Assembly (NCBI GenBank): GCA_000014925.1
Contig: CP000474.1
Span: 3,224,001-3,288,000, forward strand
Source of the DNA: Paenarthrobacter aurescens TC1
Lineage (GTDB): Bacteria > Actinomycetota > Actinomycetes > Actinomycetales > Micrococcaceae
Length of the DNA stretch: 64,000 nucleotides
Direction: 5' to 3'
Shown here: in pieces, positions 23,826 through 32,409 of the stretch
Position numbering within the stretch: the first letter of the stretch is position 1
Layout of the letters: each line of letters opens with the position of its first letter
Program-made: the position numbers and the translations under genes
The notes under the pieces: generated by a model
The model's input: the letters and a program-made list of their open reading frames with translations, nothing else
What the model was told of the DNA's origin: nothing
Database searches by the model: none

Positions 23826-24257
23826 CTAGCCTTCTACGGTGATGCCCATGGAGCGGGCGGTGCCTGCGATGATCAAAGCAGCTGCCTTGATGTCGTTGGC
23901 GTTGAGGTCTTCCATCTTGGTGGAAGCAATTTCCTCGACCTGTGCCTGGGTCAGCTTGGCAACCTTGACGGTGTGCGGGGTAGCCGAACCCTTGGCGACG
24001 CCTGCAGCCTTCTTGATGAGCTCTGCGGCCGGCGGGGTCTTGGTGATGAAGGTGAAGGAACGGTCTTCGTAAACCGTGATTTCAACCGGGATAACGTTTC
24101 CGCGCTGGGATTCCGTTGCAGCGTTGTACGCCTTGCAGAATTCCATGATGTTGACACCGTGCTGGCCAAGCGCAGGACCGATCGGCGGAGCCGGGTTAGC
24201 GGCACCTGCCTGGATCTGCAGCTTGATGAGGCCGGTGACCTTCTTCTTGGGAGCCAA
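23826..24257 (-). CDS. rplK: 50S ribosomal protein L11
   Basis: 143 aa. L11 is part of the GTPase-associated centre and the target region of thiostrepton. The start is TTG at 24257 ([17 protein letters not shown]), with GAAGGA 8 nt before. The Pro-rich [16 protein letters not shown] segment and the C-terminal signature region ([12 protein letters not shown]) are intact. A hairpin (24283-24308, 8-bp stem) lies in the leader. Confidence 0.96.
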
Positions 24258-24387
24258 TGTAGGGTCCTTCTCTCAATAGCTTCCTGGGACACAGGAGCGC
24301 GTCCCAGGTTGGTGGCCGCCATGGCGAGGCGGCCGGCCGCTCCCGAACTGCTAAGCAGGCAGGACTGGAGCGAAATTTTGGAATCAG

Positions 24388-25260
24388 CTAGATCTTGGTG
24401 ACCTGGTTGAATGCGAGCGTCACCGGGGTTTCGCGCTCGAAGATCGAGACCAGAACCACAAGGGTCTGGGACTCGGGCTTGATCTCGGAGATCGTAGCCG
24501 GGAGGGTCTCGAACGGACCTTCCTTGACGATGACCGACTCGCCGACCTCGAAGTCGACGGCCACGGGAGCCTGGTTCTGCTTGTTGACGGGCTTGCCCTG
24601 CTCTGCCTGCTCTTCTTCGAAGACCGGGGCGAGCATGGAGAAGACCTCATCAAGCCGCAGCGGGACGGGGTTGTGAGCGTTGCCCACAAAGCCGGTGACA
24701 CCCGGCGTGTGGCGGACCGCGCCCCAGGAGGCGTCCGTCAGGTCCATGCGGACAAGGACGTAGCCGGGAATGCGGACGCGGTTGATGACCTTGCGCTGCG
24801 CGTTCTTGATCTCGACGACCTCTTCCATGGGCACCTGGATCTCGAAGATGTAATCTTCCATGTCCAGGGTCTGGATGCGGGTCTCAAGGTTCGCCTTCAC
24901 ACGGTTCTCGTAACCGGCGTAGGAGTGGATGACGTACCAGTCACCTTCCTGGCGGCGCAGCTTGCCCTTGAATTCTTCAGCCGGATCGGCCGGCGCTGCA
25001 GCAGCAGCAACTGCCAGGTCGTCGCCGTCTGACTCCTCCGAAGCGTCTGCTTCGTCGGAAGCGTCGTCGGCGTCGGACGCGTCATCGGACTCGGCGTCTA
25101 CGTCAGCTTCGAAGTCCTCTTCGGAATCGTCGGTGTCGGCAGATTCGGGCGCAGCAGAATCAACCTCGGACTCTTCCACGACAATTGCCGTGGCGTCGGC
25201 TGAGTCCTCGGCGGTTCCGCCCAGCTCAGTCTCGTTTACCTCGAGCTCCTGCTCAGACAC
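24388..25260 (-). CDS. nusG: Transcription termination/antitermination protein NusG
   Basis: 290 aa. NusG binds the RNA polymerase clamp and links it to Rho or the ribosome. The NGN domain starts near [19 protein letters not shown] and contains [18 protein letters not shown]; the KOW domain includes [19 protein letters not shown]. An acidic, Ser/Asp/Glu-rich extension of about 100 residues precedes the NGN. GTG at 25260 ([14 protein letters not shown]) is preferred to ATG at 25290 because AGGAG lies just before it. The gene follows secE and precedes rplK, the standard order. Confidence 0.95.
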   Translation of the reverse strand: MSEQELEVNETELGGTAEDSADATAIVVEESEVDSAAPESADTDDSEEDFEADVDAESDDASDADDASDEADASEESDGDDLAVAAAAAPADPAEEFKGKLRRQEGDWYVIHSYAGYENRVKANLETRIQTLDMEDYIFEIQVPMEEVVEIKNAQRKVINRVRIPGYVLVRMDLTDASWGAVRHTPGVTGFVGNAHNPVPLRLDEVFSMLAPVFEEEQAEQGKPVNKQNQAPVAVDFEVGESVIVKEGPFETLPATISEIKPESQTLVVLVSIFERETPVTLAFNQVTKI

Positions 25261-25374
25261 TTGGTCTCCTGCTTCCTCATTGCCTAACATGCCTATTTAA
25301 ATGGCTCAATTCCGCAAACCCCGCAAAATCCCTGAAGTATCAAAGAATTTCACACAGTTTGCGGACAGATCCGC

Positions 25375-25656
25375 TTATTGGTCCACAGCCCCTGTGCCAC
25401 CGAAGACCCAACTGGCTCCCGTCCCGAAGGCGATGTCCAGCAGGCTGACGATGAGCATCATGATGGCCACGAACACCAGCACCACGAGCGTGTAATTGAT
25501 CAGTTCCTTGCGGGTGGGCGCAACGACCTTCTTCAGTTCACCAATGACCTGGCGGACGAAAAGTGCAATACGGGCGAAGAAGCCGCGATCGGCTTTCTTG
25601 GCGGGACGGCCCTTCGAGCTGCTGGCAGCTGTTTCGGTCACCTGGTCCTCACTCAC
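25375..25656 (-). CDS. secE: Protein translocase subunit SecE
   Basis: 93 aa. SecE clamps SecY in the membrane. After a polar N-terminus, the amphipathic helix FVRQVIGELKKVVAPTRKEL carries the SecE signature, and one transmembrane helix follows (LVVLVFVAIMMLIVSLLDIAF). The start is GTG at 25656; no strong ribosome-binding site is visible, so a nearby alternative is possible. It precedes nusG by 114 bp and follows tRNA-Trp. Confidence 0.95.
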   Translation of the reverse strand: MSEDQVTETAASSSKGRPAKKADRGFFARIALFVRQVIGELKKVVAPTRKELINYTLVVLVFVAIMMLIVSLLDIAFGTGASWVFGGTGAVDQ

Positions 25657-25736
25657 CTTGCAAAGTCGTTGACCCGACTCTGATCAGAGCCATGGTTGCT
25701 GCGCGTGCCCCGGCGTTTCCGCCGGAACAGCTTGCG

Positions 25737-25809
25737 CAGGGCAGACAGGACTCGAACCTGCAACCTGCGGTTTTGGAGACCGCTGCGCTACCAATTGCGC
25801 CACTACCCT
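25737..25809 (-). tRNA. trnW: tRNA-Trp (anticodon CCA)
   Basis: The minus strand folds into a complete cloverleaf: 7-bp acceptor AGGGTAG/CTGCCCT with one G-U, D-arm with AATTGGTAGC, anticodon loop CTCCAAA giving CCA, and T-loop TTCGAGT. The discriminator is G, as required for Trp. The 3' CCA is not encoded. It stands before secE-nusG, the usual actinobacterial position. Confidence 0.97.
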
Positions 25810-25872
25810 ATGGATTGAATCCATGTTTCAGGCCGCACTTCAGCCTGTGGTGCTTTTCAACACCGGTGAACC

Positions 25873-25901
25873 AGTCTACGCAAGAAATTCGCGATAGTCG
25901 A
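25873..25901 (-). promoter_or_regulatory. Putative tRNA-Trp promoter
   Basis: On the minus strand TCGACT (25896-25901) and TAGACT (25873-25878) are 17 bp apart, giving a predicted leader of about 57 nt before the mature tRNA. The -10 matches the tuf and asd words. Confidence 0.5.
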
Positions 25902-26061
25902 ACCGGCCCGATTCCGGACCTCCCAGCCCTAAAAGCCTGTGACCAGCATTATCAGTCACAAAGTTCTGCAGGCACCCGGGAGCTCCGCAGAACAGCATAA
26001 GGTAGTTTACGTCGAATCCCATCATCCAGCCCACGAGCTGCCTGCGAAGAACGGTACATAG

Positions 26062-27291
26062 ATGTCTGCCGGAACAACTACCGCCCGCATTTCACAGCGA
26101 ATCTCCGCCATTGCAGAGTCCGCCACCCTTGCCGTTGACGCCAAGGCCAAGGCACTGAAGGCCGCGGGACGTCCCGTGATCGGTTTTGGTGCCGGCGAGC
26201 CCGACTTCCCCACCCCGGACTACATCGTCCAGGCCGCCATTGAGGCAGCCAGCCAGCCGAAGTACCACCGCTACTCCCCCGCAGGTGGGCTCCCCGAGCT
26301 GAAGAAGGCTATCGCCGAGAAGACCCTGCGGGACTCCGGCTACCAGGTTGACCCTTCCCAGGTCCTGGTGACCAACGGCGGCAAGCAGGCCGTCTACAAC
26401 ACCTTCGCAACGCTGGTGGATCCGGGCGACGAAGTCATCATTCCCACCCCCTTCTGGACCACCTACCCGGAAGCCATCCGGCTCGCCGGCGGGGTGCCCG
26501 TTGAGGTCTTCGCCGGACCGGAACAGGGCTACCTTGTAACCATCGAGCAGCTTGAGGCCGCACTGACGGACAAGACCAAGATCCTGCTGTTCGTCTCCCC
26601 GTCCAACCCCACCGGCGCCGTCTACAGCCCGGAACAGGTTGCGGAGATCGGCAAGTGGGCAGCGTCCAAGGGACTCTGGGTTGTCACCGACGAGATCTAC
26701 GAGCACCTCACGTACGACGGTGTTGAGTTCACGTCCATCGCCACTGCTGCACCGGAATTGGGCGACAAAGTTGTCATCCTCAACGGCGTTGCCAAGACCT
26801 ACGCCATGACCGGCTGGCGAGTGGGATGGATGATCGGCCCTGCCGACGTCATCAAGGCCGCCACCAACCTGCAGTCGCACGCGACGTCCAACGTCTCCAA
26901 CATTATGCAGATCGCAGCCGCAGCAGCCCTCACAGGTCCGCTGACCGCCGTCGACGAGATGAAGGTTGCCTTCGACCGCCGCCGCAAGGCCATTGTTGCC
27001 GGCCTGAACGCGATCGAAGGCGTTGACTGCCCGACGCCGACCGGCGCCTTCTACGTCTACGCGGACGTCCGCGGCCTGCTGGGTAAGGAATTCGAGACCT
27101 CCAACGGTCCCGTCCGCCCGGAAACTTCCGCTGAACTTGCCACGCTCATCCTCGACGAAGTTGAAGTTGCCGTGGTCCCGGGCGAGGCGTTCGGCCCGTC
27201 AGGCTACGTGCGCCTGTCCTACGCGCTCGGCGACGAAGACCTCGCCGAGGGTGTCCGCCGGATGCAGCAATTCCTGGGCAAGGCCAAGTAG
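26062..27291 (+). CDS. Aspartate aminotransferase (class I, PLP-dependent)
   Basis: 409 aa. It moves the amino group between aspartate and 2-oxoglutarate in the cytosol. Family marks are [15 protein letters not shown] near residue 40, [25 protein letters not shown] and the PLP lysine K245 in [16 protein letters not shown]; the closing arginine lies in [15 protein letters not shown]. It is divergent from tRNA-Trp across a 252-bp gap that contains the inverted repeat GTTCTGC-N17-GCAGAAC (25963-25993), a possible operator. A large hairpin follows the stop. Confidence 0.93.
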   Translation: MSAGTTTARISQRISAIAESATLAVDAKAKALKAAGRPVIGFGAGEPDFPTPDYIVQAAIEAASQPKYHRYSPAGGLPELKKAIAEKTLRDSGYQVDPSQVLVTNGGKQAVYNTFATLVDPGDEVIIPTPFWTTYPEAIRLAGGVPVEVFAGPEQGYLVTIEQLEAALTDKTKILLFVSPSNPTGAVYSPEQVAEIGKWAASKGLWVVTDEIYEHLTYDGVEFTSIATAAPELGDKVVILNGVAKTYAMTGWRVGWMIGPADVIKAATNLQSHATSNVSNIMQIAAAAALTGPLTAVDEMKVAFDRRRKAIVAGLNAIEGVDCPTPTGAFYVYADVRGLLGKEFETSNGPVRPETSAELATLILDEVEVAVVPGEAFGPSGYVRLSYALGDEDLAEGVRRMQQFLGKAK

Positions 27292-27589
27292 CTTTCCTTC
27301 GGTCCGGAGCGTGGCTTCCTGACCCTCTTTGATGCTGATTCAGCCCTTGGGCAACCGCAACAGGTTGCCCAAGGGCTGATCTGTTTCCACAGAAGGTCAG
27401 GAAGCTCCACCTCTGGCTGCGGCTCCGACGTGTGCCGCTACCACCCACTTTGGCCACACCAAGACCCACAGCTCGCCCACCCCACGGCGTGTTGGGGTAG
27501 CAGGGATCCAAAGTAGGTGATGGCGGACCGCATGCCATCGCGGGATGTGAGAGAGCGCCCAGCCCAAGCCCGCGGGATGTGAGAGAGCG
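27292..27589. repeat. Repeat-rich intergenic region after aspartate aminotransferase
   Basis: No gene. It holds three structures. (1) A two-tier palindrome, outer GCTTCCTGACC/GGTCAGGAAGC (27314-27324, 27395-27405) and inner 16-bp stem (27341-27356, 27363-27378) with a 6-base loop; it may terminate aspC. (2) An imperfect inverted repeat around 27433-27451 and 27508-27526. (3) A 19-bp direct repeat CGCGGGATGTGAGAGAGCG at 27539-27557 and 27571-27589; the second copy ends at the stop codon of the response regulator. Confidence 0.8.
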
Positions 27590-28264
27590 TTAGAGGAGGC
27601 GGCGCTCCGCAGCCCACTTGGTGAGTTCGTGGCGACTGGAAAGCTGGAGCTTCCTCAGAACTGCCGACACGTGCGTTTCCACCGTCTTGATCGAGATGAA
27701 CAGCTCTTTGGCCACCTCCTTGTAGCTGTAACCCCGGGCGATGAGACGCATGACTTCCAGTTCGCGGGCGGAGAGCTTGTCCAGTTCATCGTCAGCGATG
27801 TCAGCGGGAGCGGTCCCGAAAGCGTCCAGCACGAAACCTGCCAGTCGCGGCGAGAAGACGGCGTCGCCATCGGCCACCCGGATGACGGCGTCGGAAATCT
27901 CCTTGCCGGAAATCGTCTTGGTGACGTATCCACGTGCGCCGGCACGGATAACCGAGACCACGTCCTCAGCGGCGTCGGACACGCTCAGGGCCAGGAAGCT
28001 GGTGGTGGCAAGCAGTGCGGCGGAGCCGGCGATGACTTCACGGCCGCCACCGCCCAGTCCGCCCGGAAGGTGAACGTCCAGGAGCACCACTTCGGGGCGG
28101 CTCTCGGCTATGACGGCGATGGCCTGTTCCACGGTTCCGGCTTCGCCCACAACGTTGATGCGTTCGTCGAGGTCCGCCTTCAATCCTGAGCGGAAGATGG
28201 TGTGGTCGTCCACGATGACCACACGTACCCTGCGTCCGGAACCACTCTCAGGGCTATTGTTCAT
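27590..28264 (-). CDS. LuxR/NarL-family response regulator
   Basis: 224 aa. The receiver domain has the acidic pair in VVIVDDHTIFRSG and the phospho-acceptor D63 in VVLLDVHLPGG. The HTH starts near LSARELEVMRLIARGYSYKE and contains SIKTVETHVSAVLRKL. Its ATG overlaps the stop of the histidine kinase gene by one base (TAATG), so the two are translated together. It likely controls the divergent PspC genes and its own operon, as in MacRS/LiaRS-like envelope stress systems (inference). Confidence 0.9.
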   Translation of the reverse strand: MNNSPESGSGRRVRVVIVDDHTIFRSGLKADLDERINVVGEAGTVEQAIAVIAESRPEVVLLDVHLPGGLGGGGREVIAGSAALLATTSFLALSVSDAAEDVVSVIRAGARGYVTKTISGKEISDAVIRVADGDAVFSPRLAGFVLDAFGTAPADIADDELDKLSARELEVMRLIARGYSYKEVAKELFISIKTVETHVSAVLRKLQLSSRHELTKWAAERRLL

Positions 28265-29823
28265 TACTTCGCTTCTCCATTCCGCTGTTCGTGGGCGTCC
28301 ACACTGACTGACGGAAGGGCCAAGCGGACTTCCGTTCCGTCGCTGCTGCTGTTGATGACCGCCGTGCCCCCGTGCCGCTTCATGCGGCCGATGATTGACT
28401 CCTTCACGCCCAGCCTGTCATCCGGGACAGCATCAGGGTCGAACCCCGGGCCGCGGTCCTTGATGAAGATCTCTGTACTACCGGCGGTGCTCTCCAGATA
28501 GACGGATACCGTTCCGCCGCCATGTCGGGCGGCATTGAGCATGGCTTCCCTGGCTGCTTGGACCAGGGCCTCGTGCCGGTCCGTCATCTCAGTGTCTCCG
28601 ACCGTGACAACCTCCACGGCGTGCCCATGGGAGTCTTCCACTTCGGCGGCGACAGCCTTGATCCGGTCTGCCAGGAGCCCGGACTCCTTGGCGGGATCAC
28701 TGAACAGCCAGGTCCGGAGTTCACGTTCCTGGGCCCTCGCAAGCCGGATCACATCCTGCTCGGAACCCGCCCTGCGTTGAATGAGCGCCAAGGTTTGAAG
28801 TACGGAGTCGTGCAAGTGGGCAGCGATCTCCGCACGCTCCGTTTCACGGACCCTGCCGGCCCGTTCGGCTTCGAGGTCCTTCCAGAACTTCAGCCCCCAC
28901 GGGAGCAGCACCAAGGCAACTCCGCCCAGGACAGCAACGGAGGCCAGCAATGCCAGCCAGGTCTGCTCCCATGATCCCGAACCGGACACCATCACCAAGA
29001 CGCCGGCCACCACCAGGGCCAAGCCGGCTGCCAGGCGCGTCCATCCACCTGCTTGGTCGGCCTTCGTCTTGTCCACCAAGCCTGCTCGCCGGGTCTCATC
29101 GAGCTGCATCCAGGCAATCGCTGCGCCACCCAGGATGGCGGCGGCCGGAATGAGCGTGCCCAGAGGGACGTCGACGCCGAACTGGCGGGCGATCAGGATT
29201 GCCCCCACCAGGAGCAGTGCCGCTCCGAGCAGGATTTCCTTGCCGTACTGGATCTTGCGGAACGAGAACCAGGACGACAATGTAGTTCCACTGCCGTTGC
29301 CAGCCCGATCTCGGGATCCAGCCCAGTCCCACGAGGATGAGGCGCTGCCAAAGACGGAAGGTTCGGCGGCAGGCACGGCGCCTGCAGTGAGGATAGGACC
29401 GCTACCGGCGACTGAACCGTTTCCCGGGATGGAATCACTCGCCGGAGCAGAATCCACGCCCACCACTGAGCCCAACACCGGAGGTGCGCCGGCCACAGCA
29501 GGCGAGGCTCCGGCGTCGTAAGCTGTTGGCGCCGCAGGAGAGCCAGCGGTAGGGACGGACGCAGGCGGCAGGCTCACCGCAGGAGCAATGGGCGACGCCG
29601 GCCGACGGGCATTGCGCTTGGCGTTCTCATCCGCGGTGGGAACCATTGTCCACAGCCACGCGTAGAAGGCCACGCCTGCTCCACCGGCGAAACAGGCAAG
29701 GATCATGCCAAGGCGGACCAACTTGACCGGCCAGCCCAAATGATCAGCCAAACCGCTGCAAACGCCCGCGATCATGCGGTCGCTGCTGCGGACCAGCGTG
29801 GGGCGTTGTACAGCGGTTGTCAT
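28264..29823 (-). CDS. PspC-domain sensor histidine kinase (HisKA_3)
   Basis: 519 aa. The N-terminus is a PspC domain (RSSDRMIAGVCSGLADHLGW, then hydrophobic helices), followed by an Ala/Pro/Gly-rich linker of about 110 residues, four to five further membrane helices, and the kinase. The phosphorylated His is H338 in AAHLHDSVLQTL; the ATP-binding part has REAMLNAARHGG and IKDRGPGFDP. ATG at 29823 is chosen over a TTG four codons earlier. The PspC-kinase fusion with a NarL regulator is the layout of the Streptomyces MacRS type. Confidence 0.9.
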   Translation of the reverse strand: MTTAVQRPTLVRSSDRMIAGVCSGLADHLGWPVKLVRLGMILACFAGGAGVAFYAWLWTMVPTADENAKRNARRPASPIAPAVSLPPASVPTAGSPAAPTAYDAGASPAVAGAPPVLGSVVGVDSAPASDSIPGNGSVAGSGPILTAGAVPAAEPSVFGSASSSWDWAGSRDRAGNGSGTTLSSWFSFRKIQYGKEILLGAALLLVGAILIARQFGVDVPLGTLIPAAAILGGAAIAWMQLDETRRAGLVDKTKADQAGGWTRLAAGLALVVAGVLVMVSGSGSWEQTWLALLASVAVLGGVALVLLPWGLKFWKDLEAERAGRVRETERAEIAAHLHDSVLQTLALIQRRAGSEQDVIRLARAQERELRTWLFSDPAKESGLLADRIKAVAAEVEDSHGHAVEVVTVGDTEMTDRHEALVQAAREAMLNAARHGGGTVSVYLESTAGSTEIFIKDRGPGFDPDAVPDDRLGVKESIIGRMKRHGGTAVINSSSDGTEVRLALPSVSVDAHEQRNGEAK

Positions 29824-29948
29824 GTACCAATCCAAACACGGATCAGGGTGCCCCGGACCGAAAACCGGCGTTGTTCGGGGGTCGCTCAGGGATCACTCAG
29901 GGTATCCCCCAGTAGAGGGCAGGGTGGTCCGGGCGGCAGGATCGAAGT

Positions 29949-31514
29949 ATGAACGCGAACAGCATGAACCCAGAGGAACCCGGAACGCCTGGCACCGCCG
30001 GCGCATCCGGCTCCAGCGCCAACACCGGCGCTTCCACCGGCGCCTCGGGTGCCACGTCCGGGGCGCCTTCGGGGACACCTGGAGAATCCGGCGCTCCGTC
30101 GGGAACAGGTACCAGCGGCAGCTACCCGCCAGCCGGCAGTGCTCCCCAAGCGTCCCAGCAGAACTTCTTCGACTGGATCCGCAACCAGGGCGTGCACCGG
30201 GGGCCGGACCGTTGGATCGGCGGCGTCGCAAGCGGTGTGGCCCACCGGTTCGGCATCGACCCCCTGATTGTGCGGGGCATCTTCATTGTCCTGGCACTCT
30301 TTGCAGGTGTTGGCGTGCTGCTGTACGGCGTGGCCTGGGCGCTCCTGCCCGAGCCTGACGGCCGTATCCATGTGCAGGAAGCCGCCGCGGGCCGCTGGTC
30401 CGGGGGCATGACGGGTGCGTTGATCACCACCATCATCGGATTGCCGAGCCTGGGCCGCGGTTTCTGGGGCTGGGGCTGGGACGGACTCCCCGGCCTGTTC
30501 TGGACACTGTTCTGGATGGGCGGCGTCTTCTACCTCATCTACTTCCTGGTCCAACGCAACAAAGCTTCGAAGGGAACTGCGCCTGTGGGCCCGCAAAACT
30601 ACTCCGCGCCCGGCGGCACAGCAGCTTACGGGACGCCCACGTCCTATGGGGCCCCTGCCACCTACGGGAGCACGGCAACGTCCAACACCGGTGTACCTGT
30701 CTACGGCGCAGGCCAGCAAGGCACCAAGCCACATTACGGGGCAGCACCGTCAGCCGGCGGCTCGTACGCCCCCACCGGCGGGTACGGTTCCGGCACCGGC
30801 CCCACCCCACCCTCCGGCCCGCGTCCGCCGTACGGTCCCACTCCCCCAGGCGGCTGGCAGCCCAAGCCCGCTGCCCCGACGCGCAAAGGCCCGGGAGCTG
30901 CGATCGTGTCAGTCTCAGCCGGTGCAGCGCTCCTTGCCGGGGGCACCTTGAAAGCCCTCGATGCCGGTAATGTCATTGAGCTGGGCAACTCTGGCAACGC
31001 TGTCGTGTGGGCCACAGGTGCCGCCGTCCTGGGTTTGGGCATCCTCGTCGCGGGGCTTCGTGGGCGGACGTCTGGGTTCCTTGGCTTCCTGGCTGTGGTT
31101 GCCCTGATCATTGGTGGAATCTTCAACGTGGTCCCCAGGAACGGCGACCGCTTCACCTTCCGTGATGTGAACTGGGCCCCCACCAGCGTGGCGCAGGCAC
31201 AGGAAGGCATCGATATCACCGGCGCAAAGGGCTTGGTGGACTTGAGCGACATCACCATGACCCCGCCCCTGGTGTCCGAAGTCCTGATTCCGGTTGACGC
31301 CACCGCCAGCAACGTCACGGTGGTCATTCCCGACGACGTCCCCGTGGAGGTCAGGGCGGACATGACGTTCGGCAACCTGAACGAGCGCGGCACGGATCGT
31401 GGCGGCCGGCTCCAGGATGACAGGACGCTGTACAACACCGAAAAGCCCGGAGCCAACCTCGTGGTGGAAATTGACGGCACGTTCAGCAACGTGACCATCC
31501 AGGAAGGAAACTGA
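29949..31514 (+). CDS. PspC-domain multi-pass membrane protein
   Basis: 521 aa. A Gly/Ala/Ser/Thr-rich low-complexity N-terminus (about 75 residues) precedes a PspC domain (RGPDRWIGGVASGVAHRFGI, about 80-140), a pair of helices, a Tyr/Gly/Pro-rich stretch (about 205-315), three more helices, and a C-terminal beta-rich domain like the LiaF/DUF cell-wall-active domain (LVDLSDITMTPPLVSEVLIP). It is divergent from the kinase across 125 bp and is probably the system's target and signal modulator. Start supported by GGCAGG upstream. Confidence 0.8.
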   Translation: MNANSMNPEEPGTPGTAGASGSSANTGASTGASGATSGAPSGTPGESGAPSGTGTSGSYPPAGSAPQASQQNFFDWIRNQGVHRGPDRWIGGVASGVAHRFGIDPLIVRGIFIVLALFAGVGVLLYGVAWALLPEPDGRIHVQEAAAGRWSGGMTGALITTIIGLPSLGRGFWGWGWDGLPGLFWTLFWMGGVFYLIYFLVQRNKASKGTAPVGPQNYSAPGGTAAYGTPTSYGAPATYGSTATSNTGVPVYGAGQQGTKPHYGAAPSAGGSYAPTGGYGSGTGPTPPSGPRPPYGPTPPGGWQPKPAAPTRKGPGAAIVSVSAGAALLAGGTLKALDAGNVIELGNSGNAVVWATGAAVLGLGILVAGLRGRTSGFLGFLAVVALIIGGIFNVVPRNGDRFTFRDVNWAPTSVAQAQEGIDITGAKGLVDLSDITMTPPLVSEVLIPVDATASNVTVVIPDDVPVEVRADMTFGNLNERGTDRGGRLQDDRTLYNTEKPGANLVVEIDGTFSNVTIQEGN

Positions 31515-31515
31515 C

Positions 31516-31920
31516 ATGAACACCAATGAGCCAGGCAAGGCCCGCGAAGCGCAGCCAACCGAGCCGGTCTCCAAGCAAACGCACCCCACGGAGGCCCTGC
31601 CCCGGGAAACCCGTCCCACTGAGGCCCTGCCGAAGCCGGGACTCCAGCAGATCCCGCTCACGCCACCGCTGGAACCCAGCTTCAAGGTGGAACACACGGA
31701 CGACGACGAACCCCGGCAGGCGCGAATCAGCACAGTGGTGTGGGGGTTGATTGTGATCGCCCTCGCAGCCCTGATTGTTATCTCGACACTCGGCTGGGTC
31801 ACGCTGAACGGTACCTATGTGTTGATCGGCCTGATGATCGGCGCGGGCGCAGCCCTGGTGGTCGGTGGACTCCTCTCAGCCCGCAAGGGTTCCGGCGCAC
31901 CAAAGAGCCCGGCGAAGTGA
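31516..31920 (+). CDS. Two-helix membrane protein with PTEALP repeats
   Basis: 134 aa. The cytosolic N-terminal half carries degenerate repeats (QPTEPVS, HPTEALP, RPTEALP) and is proline-rich. Two helices follow (VVWGLIVIALAALIVISTLGW and YVLIGLMIGAGAALVVGGLL), then a short basic tail. It starts one base after the stop of the PspC gene with GGAAGGAAA upstream, so it belongs to that operon. No function is recognised; a helper of the PspC protein is a reasonable guess. Confidence 0.72.
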   Translation: MNTNEPGKAREAQPTEPVSKQTHPTEALPRETRPTEALPKPGLQQIPLTPPLEPSFKVEHTDDDEPRQARISTVVWGLIVIALAALIVISTLGWVTLNGTYVLIGLMIGAGAALVVGGLLSARKGSGAPKSPAK

Positions 31921-31969
31921 GTGGAAGCAACAACGTGACAAAGCAACCGCAACAGGGAAGGGTGTAGCC

Positions 31970-32218
31970 ATGGACAAGTTCTTCAGCATCGTCAGGGGCT
32001 TCGGCCTGAAGCGTGGTCCGCAACGCTGGATCGGCGGCGTCTGCGGAGGAATCGCAGCAAAGCTCAAGGTAGACGTGGCGTACGTCCGAGTCGCTTTCCT
32101 GCTCTTCTGCCTGCTGCCTGGCCCCGCATTCGTGGCCTACATCCTCGGCTGGCTCATCCTGCCGGACCAGAACAACAAGATCGCTCTCGAGTCCTTCATC
32201 AGCCAACGTTCCCGGTAA
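31970..32218 (+). CDS. Small PspC-domain protein
   Basis: 82 aa, almost entirely one PspC domain: RGPQRWIGGVCGGIAAKLKV followed by two hydrophobic helices ending GWLILPDQNNKIALE. ATG at 31970 has GGAAGGG upstream; the longer frame to 31865 overlaps the previous gene and has no such site. It is the third gene of the divergent PspC operon. Confidence 0.85.
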   Translation: MDKFFSIVRGFGLKRGPQRWIGGVCGGIAAKLKVDVAYVRVAFLLFCLLPGPAFVAYILGWLILPDQNNKIALESFISQRSR

Positions 32219-32237
32219 TTACTGGAGACAGCGAGCC

Positions 32238-32275
32238 CAAACGCCCCGCCGGCTGGTGGGGCGTTTGGTTGTTTT
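32238..32275 (+). terminator. Terminator of the PspC operon
   Basis: A 13-bp stem CAAACGCCCCGCC with GGTGGGGCGTTTG (one G-U) and a GGCT loop, 32238-32267, followed by GTTGTTTTC, 20 bp after the small PspC gene. Confidence 0.88.
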
Positions 32276-32409
32276 CAGCCAGGTTTCCAATACCGCACGG
32301 TCATGGGCAAAAGTAACCGTTTGTGTCCCACCCCACATGCGCGTCTACAATCATTGGGAGCTCAGCGTGGCGCTCTGCACGTATTCCTCCAAGCCATGAG
32401 TGAGCAAAC

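Noticed and set aside
24283..24308. L1-binding site in the rplK leader
   Set aside because: An 8-bp hairpin exists, but I could not match its loop to the known L1 target consensus; kept only as a note in the rplK entry.
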